DNA of 64,000 nt from Microcoleus sp. FACHB-61 (GCA_014695295.1 JACJNY010000070.1:1-64000); one strand, 5' to 3'. Counted from the first letter of the stretch, positions 9,287 through 18,848 are shown. Numbers and translations are program-made. The notes: a model not told the origin generated them from the letters alone.

Positions 9287-10036
9287 TCATGATATTGAAG
9301 ACACGGAAGAGAGGGGCTGTAGCGGGCCTATTTGCGATATCTGTTCGGCGAGCCAGCTTTCAAAGAGTTCGTTAATCAAGTGCAGCCGCATCGATTCATC
9401 GAGCTGGGCCGGCATGAACTTTTCTAGTCGAATAATTACCATCCATTCTGCCAGAGGACGTGGCGTCCAGAGTTGATTTGGCTGGCTGACGGACAAAAGT
9501 TTGCTGATTGCCGGGTGGGGCTGGCTCAGGGGTACTGGGCCCAACAAGCCGCCTGACTTGGACTCGGGCCCTTCGGAATAGTCGCGGGCCACTTCTGCAA
9601 AGGTTTGTTCCCCTTCCAGGATGCGAAAGTAAAGTTCGTTTGCCAATGCTGGATTTTTGGTGCGCACCAGGGAATAGACTACGTGGTCTAGGCTGGCTTT
9701 GCGGGTTAAAAAATAATTATCTACTTTAGGTCTCCAAGTGGCTTGCTTAAATTTTTCGATCAGCAAGGGCCTCACGGCCATCTCTTGAAGTTCTTCTTCC
9801 GTCATGTTTTGGCTGCGCAGCCAAGCTTCTTTAGCTTCGGGGGCTGTCAGTTGGTGTTGTGCCAGAAAGTTCTCGACGGCGGATTTGCGTTCTTCGTCGC
9901 TGCAACTAAAGGATGCGATCGCTTGGTCTACTATTACACCCCGCAAGAATTGCGGCATTAACTGGTACCGCTTCAGGAGCGATGGCATATCCTGAGCTTG
10001 CAGTAATTTATCGCCTATTTGAAAAAGTCCTGTCAT
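9287..10036 (-). CDS. Parvulin-type peptidylprolyl isomerase (PpiC/SurA-like) of the secretion operon
   Basis: This is a 249-residue protein with an N-terminal helical SurA-like region and a parvulin domain at about 130-220. Family motifs visible are FAEVARDYSEGPESKSGGLLG and the following VPLSQPHPAI. Parvulins speed cis-trans prolyl isomerisation during folding. No signal peptide is obvious, so it may act in the cytoplasm on the export substrate before transport; that is inference. It is the first gene of the operon isomerase-exporter-HlyD, an arrangement seen in other cyanobacteria. Confidence 0.87.
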   Translation of the reverse strand: MTGLFQIGDKLLQAQDMPSLLKRYQLMPQFLRGVIVDQAIASFSCSDEERKSAVENFLAQHQLTAPEAKEAWLRSQNMTEEELQEMAVRPLLIEKFKQATWRPKVDNYFLTRKASLDHVVYSLVRTKNPALANELYFRILEGEQTFAEVARDYSEGPESKSGGLLGPVPLSQPHPAISKLLSVSQPNQLWTPRPLAEWMVIIRLEKFMPAQLDESMRLHLINELFESWLAEQISQIGPLQPLSSVSSIS

Positions 10037-10333
10037 TTTTTTATCTCCAACTGACTTGCGCTTCCCCTTTTAATTTAGCTGTGGCAGGAAAAGAGCGACA
10101 ACCACTAACCCCTCGATTCCCCGATGATAGCAGACCGTCAGTGGGCTAGCGCTATTGCTGTCTATTTCTTGACGCTCTGCCTAGCGAGGGGTTCCCCACG
10201 TGTCTCATAATGGTAGCGGGATAAGGCGAGAGTGGGAGAGTGGGAAAATCTTTCTTCTGCCATCTTCCTTCTTCTGTCACCATCCACCCGTTAAATCCCG
10301 ATTCACTGCGCGTTGCCGAACTTCCTTCTTCCT
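10037..10333. other. Intergenic gap with a purine-to-pyrimidine switch tract
   Basis: No convincing gene is present. Around 10225-10340 a GA-rich stretch (GAGAGTGGGAGAGTGGG) is followed by a CT-rich stretch built on CTTCCTTCTTC. The same pattern recurs after aroA at about 22572-22710. Confidence 0.5.
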
Positions 10334-13300
10334 TCACTCTCGCAATAGTCTTTCAAAGAGTGTTCCGAGTTGGGTTGACCAAGCGCGACTGTCGAGATAT
10401 TTGGGGTTGGCCGCCATTTTTTGCTGGATTCGATCGCGGTAGTGTCGGCGCAGTTCTGGGTTGGTTCCCAGTGCTGTACTCAGATCTAAATAAGACTTCT
10501 CGCTGTCTGCTACCAGTTCCGGAAGTAGCAGTTCTTCGAGCACTGCGGCTGATTGTCGCGATCGAGTTGTTTGCCCTTTTCTTACCACTACAGGCAACCC
10601 TGCCAACAGCGGTTCTGCTAATGAGCAGGCACTGCTGTATGGATAGGAGTCTAAATATATATCAGCCAATTCCAGACATTTTATGCAATCTGCGCGAGAT
10701 GGCAGTGCTTTAATCACAACTAAGCGCTTTTTGTCAATCCCAAATTCGGCAAAGAGCGATCGAATTTGTTTGTAAAAAGGCACCGTCGGATAGTTTTCAT
10801 TGCGGGAACGAAAGGGATACAAAACTAAAATAGAATTTGGTACCGCCGCAATAATTTTTGCCCAAGTTTCTCTCAATTCTGGGATAATTGTAAAAGCTTG
10901 AGCGCCGGACATGAACACTACAGATTCGTCTGTGGCTCCCCAACTGCTGCGAGTCGGTTCAACTGTGGCAGGTGCTGATCCTACAGTATAGCTTAAACAA
11001 ACTCCCGAACCTTTTAAAGTAATTAATTTTTCGCGATACTCTGCTGCAGCACCTGCGGGCAAGGTCAAATCTCCGGCAATGAAATAATCGATATTTTGGC
11101 TTCCGGTGGTTGCGGGGGTTGATGCACCGGTAGCTATTTGCACCCGCGCTAGTCGGTGCAGGCACAGCAGCGCGCTTGGTTGGGAAGTGTCGGTGGTATT
11201 GGTGCACATTAGCAGAATATCTAAATCGTGCGATCGCATTTCTCGAACTTGATTGGGCAAATCTTCTGACAGTTGCACCAGTTTGTCGGCGCAATTATCG
11301 CAATATTTCCCCAGTCGCTCGTCTTGTACCTGGAAATAGTACACGATCATTTCAAATTTGCTTCTGTCTAAATATTCAAAACTCGTAAGTGCAGCACGAC
11401 TCTCGGATTCATCACTAATTTTATCAAGCAAAAAGCCAACTCGGATTTTAGTTCCTTCAGGTTCTCTCTGAGGAAAATTCCATTCTATTTTACAGCCGAT
11501 ATTTTTCAAATAAAATTCCAGAATATCAGCTCGCTGACTCAATATATTGAGCAGATTGACCTCGCTCAAATACAAAGCTTGGAAGCTAAGATTTTTCGCA
11601 ATAAAAGCCGCCAAATAACGCCAAACTTCTGAATAGGGAAAACTGGCGATATTAGCAGCGACGTAGTTTATTAACTGCTGGAAATATTCAGAGTACCTTT
11701 CTACTTCCCCGTTTTGTTTAAAATAACCGGGAGACTGAAATATAAATTTCAAAAAGTCCTCAAAAAACCACTGGGGAATCGCTGCATTGTTATACTCAAG
11801 CGGCAACTGATAAGCGTCGCGGTACAGCATCGCTGCGAGGAGATATTGAATCTTCTCGGCAATTTCCCCTCCTGCAGCAAGTTTCGAGGATAACTGCTGG
11901 ACAAAACTTTGTTCTGACTCAGTTAAAGTTTCATTTTTGAGACCGCTATCTAGTAGCAATTTATGAGCTTTACCCATGTCTTTCGAGTAAGCACTTTCTA
12001 ATTTTTTCGCTGGCAAATTCAGCCAATATTCAGCTAGCTGTTGGCGGTATGGGCGCAGCGCGAGAAGAGGCTGTTTTGAGGGGAATTTATTGTATTGCTC
12101 AAGCAGTGCTGACAATTCCGATAAACTCGGCTGGGTTCTCAATGCCAGCTTTTGGCGGATTGTCTGTTTGATTTGTTGATCCAGGAAACTGTAATCAGGA
12201 CTATTTAGTAGTTTTTTGTAAAATCTTACTACATCCTTATGATTTTCCCCAGCCGCGAAGTTTTTCCAAGTTTGTTGTTCGGGATGAATCCGCAGTGAGG
12301 ACAGTTTTTCATCTACAAATCCGATGTGATAGTTCCCCATGATTCGCCACCACATATCTAAGTCTACATACTGAGATAATCCCGAATCAAATAATCCTAT
12401 TTCTTCAAATACTCGCGCGGCAATTAATACGGTACTCGGTTCGCCAATTTTGTTTATCGGGTTGTTCAAGCAGTTAGTATCAGCCAGTAATTCTTTTCCG
12501 GTCTGAATTGATTTTAAATTTGACCAATTTTTATGCAAATCTTTAATTGATTGGGAAGCTCCGCGCAAAATCGGGTTAGATTCATTGTCAGCTATGGTGA
12601 TGCCGCGCGGGGAGAAAACCATACCTATTTCTGGGTTTTGTTGGGCGAGTGCGACCATTTTTTCAATACATTCTGGTGCGAGTAAATCGTCTTGAAAGAG
12701 AAATTTAATGTATTGACCTGTTGCTTGGGAAATGCAGAAGTTCCAGTTTTGTGATAAGCCGTAGTTGCGGTGCAGTACGATGCGGAAATCGACTGAGGTT
12801 TGTAATTGGAATGATTGGGCGATCGCAATTGTGCGGTCTGTGGAGCCGTCGTCGGATATAATCAGTTCTATGTTAGGGTATGTTTGGGCCAAAGCACTTT
12901 TAAGTGCTTCCCCAATAAATGCTTCTCCGTTGTATGTCGGAATGCAGATGCTAACCTTCGGCTGCTCGTTTAGCCGTTCTCCTTTTGATTGACTTTGTTG
13001 CTGTGATGGTGGCAAGTTAGCCTTAATTTTGGCAGACTTTGCTTTGGCTGTTCCTGACAGAGGTATGCTTTGAAAGTTATCGGTAATCTCGGCAATATAT
13101 TCGAGACGTTTTCTAATTTTATTCCCTGTAACTTGCGGGTTGAGTAACGTCTTAATTTCCTCAGCAGCAATCGCTCCAATTTGTTGAGCATCCCGGTAAT
13201 TGTTGAAGACGTACCGCATTAAATCAGCCGCGTGTTCGACATCCGCTTCTGCCCAAACATTGCCTTTTTTGTAAGGCCCGCAATCTTTCTCAATAGGGAT

Positions 13301-14182
13301 TAACTTATACTTGACTAAATAGCTGTTGCCGACATTCATAAATTCTGCATTGGATGAATAGCCGGTGGCAATTACGGGTTTGCCGTAAAACATGGCTTCA
13401 GCCATTGTTAAGCCAAATCCTTCGCAGCGGTGCAGGGATAGATAACAGTCGCAATTGTAGAGCAAACCGTTAATTTCATTTTTAGCCAAATACCCGTCTA
13501 GATGTTTAATATTTGAATTGTTTGCTATCGCTGAGTTTAAGGAGGCTTGAGCCTCTGGAAATTTGTTTGAATTAGAAGATTTGATAATCAATAATACGCG
13601 ATCATCTTCGCCAAAAGCTTGTTTAAATGCTTCAATTGTCGCTAAAGGATTTTTACGCTCGATGCGACTGGAAAAGTCGAATACAAACAAGAAAATAAAT
13701 TTATCTTTAGGTAAATCCAGTGCTTTTCTGCTGAGGGAAGGTGCGGAGAGAGCAATACTGGGCATGATTTTGATGACTGGAATTGGCGAGACTGCGGAAA
13801 TTGCCTCGGCGCAATAGTTGCTATAAGTCCATATTTCGTGAAAGTTATTAAATGCTGGCTGCCATTCTGGGGGAAATGCGGGAAGTTCCCAGGCCCAGAA
13901 GCCGATATTGTATTTATTTTCAAAATAGCTGGAACCTGTATGTTTGATAAAGGTTGCAACTTCATCTGCGTTGACTTGAATTAAGTTTACGGGATGGGGA
14001 TTGTCTTGGCTAAAATTTTGATAGGTGGTGTCTTGTTTGCGGTGAGGACTGCGGGTAAAATTGTTGATGACGAAGGGAATGTTGGCGGCTTCTGTGGCTC
14101 GGATGTTGGCTCGGACACCTTCTCCTATGCCAAATTCGCCGCTGATGTAGCCGGCGATGTTAATTCCTAGATGTTGGTTCAT
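10334..14182 (-). CDS. Three-domain glycosyltransferase (GT4 + GT2 + GT41/SPINDLY-like)
   Basis: This is a 1282-residue fusion. The first ~370 residues form a GT4-like transferase (GEGVRANIRA near the N-terminus; LHRCEGFGLTMAEAMFYGKPVIAT as the donor-binding E-x7-E region). Residues about 408-640 are a GT2 domain starting with PKVSICIPTYNGEAF and ISDDGSTDRT, with FLFQDDL as the metal site. After a helical linker, residues about 935-1280 match the catalytic part of O-GlcNAc transferase-like GT41 proteins (RVGFLLDKISDES, DIYLDSYPYSSACSLAEPLLAGLPVVV). Such proteins usually build or decorate surface glycans or modify proteins. Neighbouring genes for transfer and secretion fit that role. The acceptor is unknown. 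Confidence 0.88.
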   Translation of the reverse strand: MNQHLGINIAGYISGEFGIGEGVRANIRATEAANIPFVINNFTRSPHRKQDTTYQNFSQDNPHPVNLIQVNADEVATFIKHTGSSYFENKYNIGFWAWELPAFPPEWQPAFNNFHEIWTYSNYCAEAISAVSPIPVIKIMPSIALSAPSLSRKALDLPKDKFIFLFVFDFSSRIERKNPLATIEAFKQAFGEDDRVLLIIKSSNSNKFPEAQASLNSAIANNSNIKHLDGYLAKNEINGLLYNCDCYLSLHRCEGFGLTMAEAMFYGKPVIATGYSSNAEFMNVGNSYLVKYKLIPIEKDCGPYKKGNVWAEADVEHAADLMRYVFNNYRDAQQIGAIAAEEIKTLLNPQVTGNKIRKRLEYIAEITDNFQSIPLSGTAKAKSAKIKANLPPSQQQSQSKGERLNEQPKVSICIPTYNGEAFIGEALKSALAQTYPNIELIISDDGSTDRTIAIAQSFQLQTSVDFRIVLHRNYGLSQNWNFCISQATGQYIKFLFQDDLLAPECIEKMVALAQQNPEIGMVFSPRGITIADNESNPILRGASQSIKDLHKNWSNLKSIQTGKELLADTNCLNNPINKIGEPSTVLIAARVFEEIGLFDSGLSQYVDLDMWWRIMGNYHIGFVDEKLSSLRIHPEQQTWKNFAAGENHKDVVRFYKKLLNSPDYSFLDQQIKQTIRQKLALRTQPSLSELSALLEQYNKFPSKQPLLALRPYRQQLAEYWLNLPAKKLESAYSKDMGKAHKLLLDSGLKNETLTESEQSFVQQLSSKLAAGGEIAEKIQYLLAAMLYRDAYQLPLEYNNAAIPQWFFEDFLKFIFQSPGYFKQNGEVERYSEYFQQLINYVAANIASFPYSEVWRYLAAFIAKNLSFQALYLSEVNLLNILSQRADILEFYLKNIGCKIEWNFPQREPEGTKIRVGFLLDKISDESESRAALTSFEYLDRSKFEMIVYYFQVQDERLGKYCDNCADKLVQLSEDLPNQVREMRSHDLDILLMCTNTTDTSQPSALLCLHRLARVQIATGASTPATTGSQNIDYFIAGDLTLPAGAAAEYREKLITLKGSGVCLSYTVGSAPATVEPTRSSWGATDESVVFMSGAQAFTIIPELRETWAKIIAAVPNSILVLYPFRSRNENYPTVPFYKQIRSLFAEFGIDKKRLVVIKALPSRADCIKCLELADIYLDSYPYSSACSLAEPLLAGLPVVVRKGQTTRSRQSAAVLEELLLPELVADSEKSYLDLSTALGTNPELRRHYRDRIQQKMAANPKYLDSRAWSTQLGTLFERLLRE

Positions 14183-14551
14183 AGTTTATAATGTATTCAG
14201 CAAATTGTTGTGTGGGTTTTTGCGAAAAAAGCCGGATTAATTGAGAGCTTCAGTTGCGCTAAAGGAGGGTATAAATTGAGAATAAATTATAATTTTGCTC
14301 AAGATTTGCTAAGATATAACAATCATTGCAGCATGGGTGAACAAGATTAAGTGAACCGCAGAGGGCGCAGAGAACGCAGAAGAAGAGAAGAGAGGGAAGA
14401 GAAAGAGTTGGCAACAGAAAATTTGGTGCTTGACAAATGTGCCGATCGCCATTGTATACTGGCATCGCAATGCTCACTAAAGGCTGGTTGTCTGTCGGCA
14501 TGGGTTTGTCTGTTTTATTTTACGATAAACTAATCAGGAATTTTAGAGAAA
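14183..14551. other. Junction DNA between divergent glycosyltransferase genes
   Basis: The stretch holds a GT2 remnant (14430-14501, minus strand) and, at about 14350-14410, a purine-rich repeat built on CGCAGAGGGCGCAGAGAACGC followed by AGAAGAGAAGAG. The rest is AT-rich without a recognisable gene. Confidence 0.5.
14430..14501 (-). pseudogene. N-terminal fragment of a family 2 glycosyltransferase
   Basis: From 14501 the minus strand reads MPTDNQPLVSIAMPVYNGD and about five further residues. This is the characteristic first strand and nucleotide-binding loop of GT2 enzymes (PxVSIxMPVYNG). After ~24 residues the frame runs into repeat-derived sequence rich in Leu, Ser and Cys and ends at 14259 with no further GT2 motifs. 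It is best read as the scrap of a gene destroyed at this junction. Confidence 0.6.
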
Positions 14552-16225
14552 GTGATCGATCGCTCCAACCACGACCTATTGAAGCTGCTACCGCCGGATG
14601 CTAAAGTCATTGTTGAAATTGGTTGCGGTACGGGTTCGACGGGCGAACAGTACAAGCTGATCAATCCCCATTGTCAGTATATTGGCATTGAATGCGATCG
14701 AGAAAAAGCTAAAATTGCAGTCGATCGGCTAAACTGGGTGACGGTAGCCAATATTGAAGAAATTGCCATCGAAAGTCTCGACATCGCGCCAGGAACAGTC
14801 GATTGTTTGGTTTTTGGCGACTTGCTACCCTACCTCAAAAACCCTTGGGATATCCTCAAGCAGTACAGTGCTTTGCTGAATCCAGAGGGGCAAATTCTCG
14901 CCAGAATCTCCAATGTTCAATACTGGCGGCGAATTGTCAATCTGCTGCGGGGACAGTGGGAAAATCCCGACAGCAAGATGCAGCACTGGTTTACCCTAGA
15001 AAGTATTAAATCACTATTTGCTCAAGCCGGATTGCAGGTTTATGAATTTCAAGGGAAGGGGCACAAAACCGAAAATTTTGCCCAGTTTCAGCAATTGCTG
15101 CATCCAATGGTAAAGGCTTTAGAGCTAACACCGAGCAGTTTTGCTACGGAAACAGGTGCTGAATATTATATCGTGCGATCGACCAAATCGACAGTACCTG
15201 CCCGCAGACTGCTGATTCAGACTATCATTATGGCTCCTACAGGGTGCGATCGCGTGCGAGTTTTGGAACCGGACAAATTTAGCGCCACAATTCCCGGTGT
15301 CCGCACCGTATCCGGCGTGAAAACAGCAGAATTAATTCCGCCGCTGCCGGAAGAAGAGAAAGTCTTCATCTGGCAGCGGACAATCATGCAATATCCCGGC
15401 TATATTCCCCAACTAAAAGAACTGCTGCAACAAGGCTATTTAATAGTAGCTGAAATTGACGATAATCCCGTGCGCCGCCGCGAATACGCAGACAATAATT
15501 ACCTCAGCTATCGCGGCTGTCACTGCGTTCAAACTTCTACAGAACCGCTAGCAAAAATTTTGCGGCACTACAATCCCAATGTGGCCGTATTTCCCAATCA
15601 ATTAGCTTATCTACCTCCGCCGCGAATTTATCCGACAGAAGATACAGTCACAATCTTTTTTGGTGCGCTCAACCGCGAAAAAGATTGGCAGCCGATTATG
15701 ACAGCGCTAAATCGAGTTTTAGCTGCACACAAACACCAGATTCGAGTTAAAGTAATCCACGACCGCAAATTTTTTGAATTCTTGGAAATACAGCAAAAAG
15801 AATTTGAACCATTTTGCAGTTACGAACGGTATCAAGAAATTATGTACAGTTGTGATATCGCTCTGTTACCGCTCGTTTCCAACCCGGTTAACGAAATGAA
15901 ATCCGACTTAAAATTTATTGAATGTGCAGCGCGGGGAGTAGCGGTGCTGGCAAGTCCCACCGTGTACGAACATTCGATAGTCGAAGGTGAAACCGGATTT
16001 ATTTATAGATATGAAAAAGAGTTTGAAATAAAGCTGAATTCGCTGATTTCTGACACTTCTCTGCGCCGGGAAATAGCCGCGAATGCTTACGAATGGGTAC
16101 GCGACAACCGCTTGCTGTGCGGGCACTACCGGCAGCGGCGAGATTGGTACTTACAAATGCGGGACGAGTTGCCACGTTTAAATGCTGAGTTGCGCGATCG
16201 CCTGCCAGAGTTATTTGGTGACTAA
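14552..16225 (+). CDS. Methyltransferase-glycosyltransferase fusion protein
   Basis: This 557-residue protein starts with GTG, preceded by a weak AGAGAAA site. Residues 1-190 form a class I SAM methyltransferase ([17 protein letters not shown] as motif [27 protein letters not shown]). Residues about 215-540 form a GT-B-like glycosyltransferase ([30 protein letters not shown]...; [14 protein letters not shown]). A protein of this kind would methylate and extend a sugar chain. It is transcribed divergently from the 1282-residue glycosyltransferase and is followed by another putative transferase, so the three likely serve one glycan. Confidence 0.83.
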   Translation: MIDRSNHDLLKLLPPDAKVIVEIGCGTGSTGEQYKLINPHCQYIGIECDREKAKIAVDRLNWVTVANIEEIAIESLDIAPGTVDCLVFGDLLPYLKNPWDILKQYSALLNPEGQILARISNVQYWRRIVNLLRGQWENPDSKMQHWFTLESIKSLFAQAGLQVYEFQGKGHKTENFAQFQQLLHPMVKALELTPSSFATETGAEYYIVRSTKSTVPARRLLIQTIIMAPTGCDRVRVLEPDKFSATIPGVRTVSGVKTAELIPPLPEEEKVFIWQRTIMQYPGYIPQLKELLQQGYLIVAEIDDNPVRRREYADNNYLSYRGCHCVQTSTEPLAKILRHYNPNVAVFPNQLAYLPPPRIYPTEDTVTIFFGALNREKDWQPIMTALNRVLAAHKHQIRVKVIHDRKFFEFLEIQQKEFEPFCSYERYQEIMYSCDIALLPLVSNPVNEMKSDLKFIECAARGVAVLASPTVYEHSIVEGETGFIYRYEKEFEIKLNSLISDTSLRREIAANAYEWVRDNRLLCGHYRQRRDWYLQMRDELPRLNAELRDRLPELFGD

Positions 16226-16308
16226 GTGCGGTAAGATTTATAGGGTTATTGTGCGATCGTTCTGTTTAATTGTTTAATTGTTTAATTTTTAATTGTTACT
16301 CCACACCA

Positions 16309-17178
16309 ATGCGAATTCTATTCACTATTGCTCACTTTTACAATCCCAGCGGCGAGGGGAAACACGCTTCCCAGCGAAATGATCCGCAACCGCGACTAAA
16401 TGCTTTAACCGCTTGCGTGACATCGCTGCAAGCTTTGTATGGCAAATCTCAGTCCATGATTGACATTCGCGAATGTGCAACTATCCCAGTCAATCAATCT
16501 CAACAGCACGAAATTGACATTGTGGTTTGCACTACTCAAGGCTATCATCTGTTGCCTCAACTGCCAGTGCAGCCCAGATGTTTTATGCACCACGCTACAA
16601 AATGCGAACCGCTGCTGTTGGGGTTTGAGTGTCAAGCAGTTTTGCGAGCGTGTCTAGACAAATACGATTATTTTTGTTATTTGGAAGATGATTTAGTTCT
16701 GCACGATCCGTGGTTTTTTAGTAAATTAAATTGGTTTACACATCACGGGGGAAATGGAAATTTACTGCAACCGAACCGCTATGAAATATCGCCTCAAGGG
16801 GCTGTTTTTAAAGCATATATTGATGGTGATTTAGCGGAATCAGCTACTTCTCAGTTTCAAAATGTAGAGGAGCAGCGGCAGTTAATGGGAAAAATTATGG
16901 AACAAACAATCGCTTTGCAGCGGGCTTTAAATCCTCATTCGGGTTGCTATTTTTTGAATGCGGAACAGATGGCACACTGGGCTAAACAGTCTCATTTTTT
17001 GGACAGGGATACTAGCTTTATCGGCCCACTGGAAAGTGCGGCGACTTTAGGGATTATGCGGACTTTTAGAGTTTACAAGTCAACTCCTGCTTATGCTAAT
17101 TTTTTGGAGATTCAACATTTTGGAGCTAGTTTCCTGAAGTTGATTGGTAATAAGGTGAGGGTGCGGCAAGAAGGATGA
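16309..17178 (+). CDS. Putative glycosyltransferase of unknown family
   Basis: This reads as 289 residues from the ATG giving MRILFTIAHFYNP; an upstream in-frame start at 16270 lies in heptamer-rich TTTAATTG DNA and looks unlikely. CYLEDDLVLHDPWFF (about residues 125-140) looks like a metal-binding acidic motif of a GT-A transferase, and NPHSGCYFLNAEQM follows later. I do not recognise a named family. Position 83 bases downstream of the methyltransferase-glycosyltransferase gene on the same strand supports a role in the same glycan pathway. Confidence 0.7.
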   Translation: MRILFTIAHFYNPSGEGKHASQRNDPQPRLNALTACVTSLQALYGKSQSMIDIRECATIPVNQSQQHEIDIVVCTTQGYHLLPQLPVQPRCFMHHATKCEPLLLGFECQAVLRACLDKYDYFCYLEDDLVLHDPWFFSKLNWFTHHGGNGNLLQPNRYEISPQGAVFKAYIDGDLAESATSQFQNVEEQRQLMGKIMEQTIALQRALNPHSGCYFLNAEQMAHWAKQSHFLDRDTSFIGPLESAATLGIMRTFRVYKSTPAYANFLEIQHFGASFLKLIGNKVRVRQEG

Positions 17179-17291
17179 GTCGCTGGGTTGGGGCCGCTTT
17201 TGTATTAATATTGTCGGCTGTTGGTTGGGATTGTGGGTTAGGGAACGCCCCTACAGCCTTCCCATATATAACAACGATTTGATTCCTTATT

Positions 17292-18095
17292 CTAGGGATT
17301 CAAAACATCGCCGATTTTAACTGTGCCGCTGTTGATAATTTTGGCTAAAACTCCAGTTTGTGCGTGACCGAATTCCTTTTGGAGTAAACTGAGTAGGGAA
17401 ATATCCCGATCGCCTGTTTCTGGATTCACTTCTATATTGACACAGCGACCGATTCGTGCTGTAACTTCTATGCGCGCTGTGCCTAATTGAAACTGTTTTC
17501 CGATCAACTCAAATTCTGACCAAGCTGCCATACCTTCTAGCACAATGTTCGGGCGAAATCTGCCCACGTCAATGTTTTGAACAGCAATTTCTGTTAATTG
17601 GTCTAATGTGGCTTGACTGAGTAAAGAAATGTGTACTGGTTCTCGATCGGGATAACGAGTTTCGCCGCTGGTGTCGCCGACTAAGTGCAGAGGTGCAAAC
17701 TGCGGGTGTCTCGCTTCTTTTGTGGGTTCAATTGCTGCCAAATATTCTGTGAAAAAACTGCCGATGCGATCGCGTCCCGCTGCTGTGTTCGTTTCTGCGG
17801 ATAATACTGCAACTCCTTGACGCTGGACTGTTAAAACCGCCGTTTCCGGTTGATAATGACATTCCAAAGCTGCTAACAGAGGCCAATCGTTTTGAACGGC
17901 AAAATGTTTTTTGCTCATCCAAGGCACATTGTCTGCAGGCATCTTTGCCGCTTCCAGATTATCTGCAAACATTAGGGCAAAAGCTCGATCGCCCTTAATT
18001 CCGTGTCCTGCTGTTAAAGCAAACTCCGACATTTCTTGCGGTGTCAGCCCTTTAATTGGATAAATAAATAACTGTTTTATTGTTGCTACTGTCAT
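17292..18095 (-). CDS. MOSC domain protein
   Basis: This 267-residue protein combines an N-terminal MOSC beta-barrel domain (IKQLFIYPIKGLTPQEM, typical opening) with a C-terminal MOSC domain (VGRFRPNIVLEG; RCVNIEVNPETGDRD, with the conserved Cys of the family). MOSC proteins bind sulfur-bearing or molybdenum-cofactor ligands; some bacterial members are molybdenum enzymes reducing N-hydroxylated compounds. The substrate here is unknown. The gene stands alone between convergent or repeat-bearing gaps. Confidence 0.88.
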   Translation of the reverse strand: MTVATIKQLFIYPIKGLTPQEMSEFALTAGHGIKGDRAFALMFADNLEAAKMPADNVPWMSKKHFAVQNDWPLLAALECHYQPETAVLTVQRQGVAVLSAETNTAAGRDRIGSFFTEYLAAIEPTKEARHPQFAPLHLVGDTSGETRYPDREPVHISLLSQATLDQLTEIAVQNIDVGRFRPNIVLEGMAAWSEFELIGKQFQLGTARIEVTARIGRCVNIEVNPETGDRDISLLSLLQKEFGHAQTGVLAKIINSGTVKIGDVLNP

Positions 18096-18145
18096 ATTTT
18101 TTTTAGCTGTGCTTCAATTTAAAATGAACTCTTGTCCCCCCTTAC

Positions 18146-18248
18146 TATAGCAATCCTAAATGAGTCGTAAATTTTTTACCCCACCCCAACCCTCCCCGAA
18201 CCCGCGGGGAGGGAGTAAGAAATTCACAAATGATTTAGGATGGCTATA
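18146..18248. mobile_element. MITE-like element with imperfect ~31-bp terminal inverted repeats
   Basis: The left end starts TATAGCAATCCTAAATGAG and the right end, read in reverse complement, starts TATAGCCATCCTAAATCAT. About 25 of the first 31 bases after TAT match between the ends. The centre holds a GC-rich hairpin (CTCCCCG near 18192 against CGGGGAG near 18210). It carries no coding capacity. Size, structure and intergenic position fit a miniature inverted-repeat element. Confidence 0.65.
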
Positions 18249-18310
18249 AGGCGGGCTAGGGGGGTCGAAGCTATTTCATAAACATTAATAAAATTGCTAT
18301 AAAAACCAGA

Positions 18311-18610
18311 TTAAGCTAGCAATTCATAGCGGCGGATATCTGGAGGCCCAACGGCCAAACCGTCTAATTTCTTCACGGCGTCTTGAATGTGAGTTGAACC
18401 GAGATGTAGTTCGAGCAAATCTGCACTTTCCCACTCTTCAACAAACGTAAAATCTGTGGGATCGGCTTGATTTTGCAGGAGTTCGTATTTGATGCAGCCT
18501 TTTTCTTTGCGAGTGGGCTCCATAATGCTCAGCAGCAGAGATTTAAGTTCTGCTACTTTGTCGGGAAAGGCAGCGAGGCGGGCGACTACTCGCAAGGTTG
18601 GTTTGGACAT
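18311..18610 (-). CDS. Antibiotic biosynthesis monooxygenase (ABM) domain protein
   Basis: This 99-residue protein fits the ABM/YgiN dimeric alpha-beta barrel family: LRVVARLAAFPDKVAELKSLLL, then REKGCIKYELLQNQADPTDFTFVEEWES and LELHLGSTHIQ. Full family length is about 95-105 residues, so it looks intact. Members act on quinone-like or haem-like compounds or have a stress role; the substrate cannot be inferred. Confidence 0.88.
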   Translation of the reverse strand: MSKPTLRVVARLAAFPDKVAELKSLLLSIMEPTRKEKGCIKYELLQNQADPTDFTFVEEWESADLLELHLGSTHIQDAVKKLDGLAVGPPDIRRYELLA

Positions 18611-18754
18611 AGGAGAAAAAGAAACAGATAGGACGATCGAATTTACCGATTTTTATTTGGCAAACTCAACAATACATGATTTTACTTAAAATAACCTAAA
18701 CGGGTCGATCGGTCAACGGGCAGCAGAATCAGTCCCAGGACGCGCTCAAGTCTC

Positions 18755-18819
18755 AGAAACCCGGTTTTTTTTGAAATTCTTCGTTACCAACCCCAAATCG
18801 TCGTATAAACCGGGTTTCT
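18755..18819. repeat. Inverted repeat with 13-bp perfect arms
   Basis: AGAAACCCGGTTT at 18755-18767 pairs perfectly with AAACCGGGTTTCT at 18807-18819 across a 39-base loop. It lies just past the stop of the next minus-strand gene (18849), so it could stop transcription from that side, but no T-run follows. It may equally be a dispersed repeat. Confidence 0.6.
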
Positions 18820-18848
18820 TGGTATATTTTGGCGAATACCCCAGGAAC

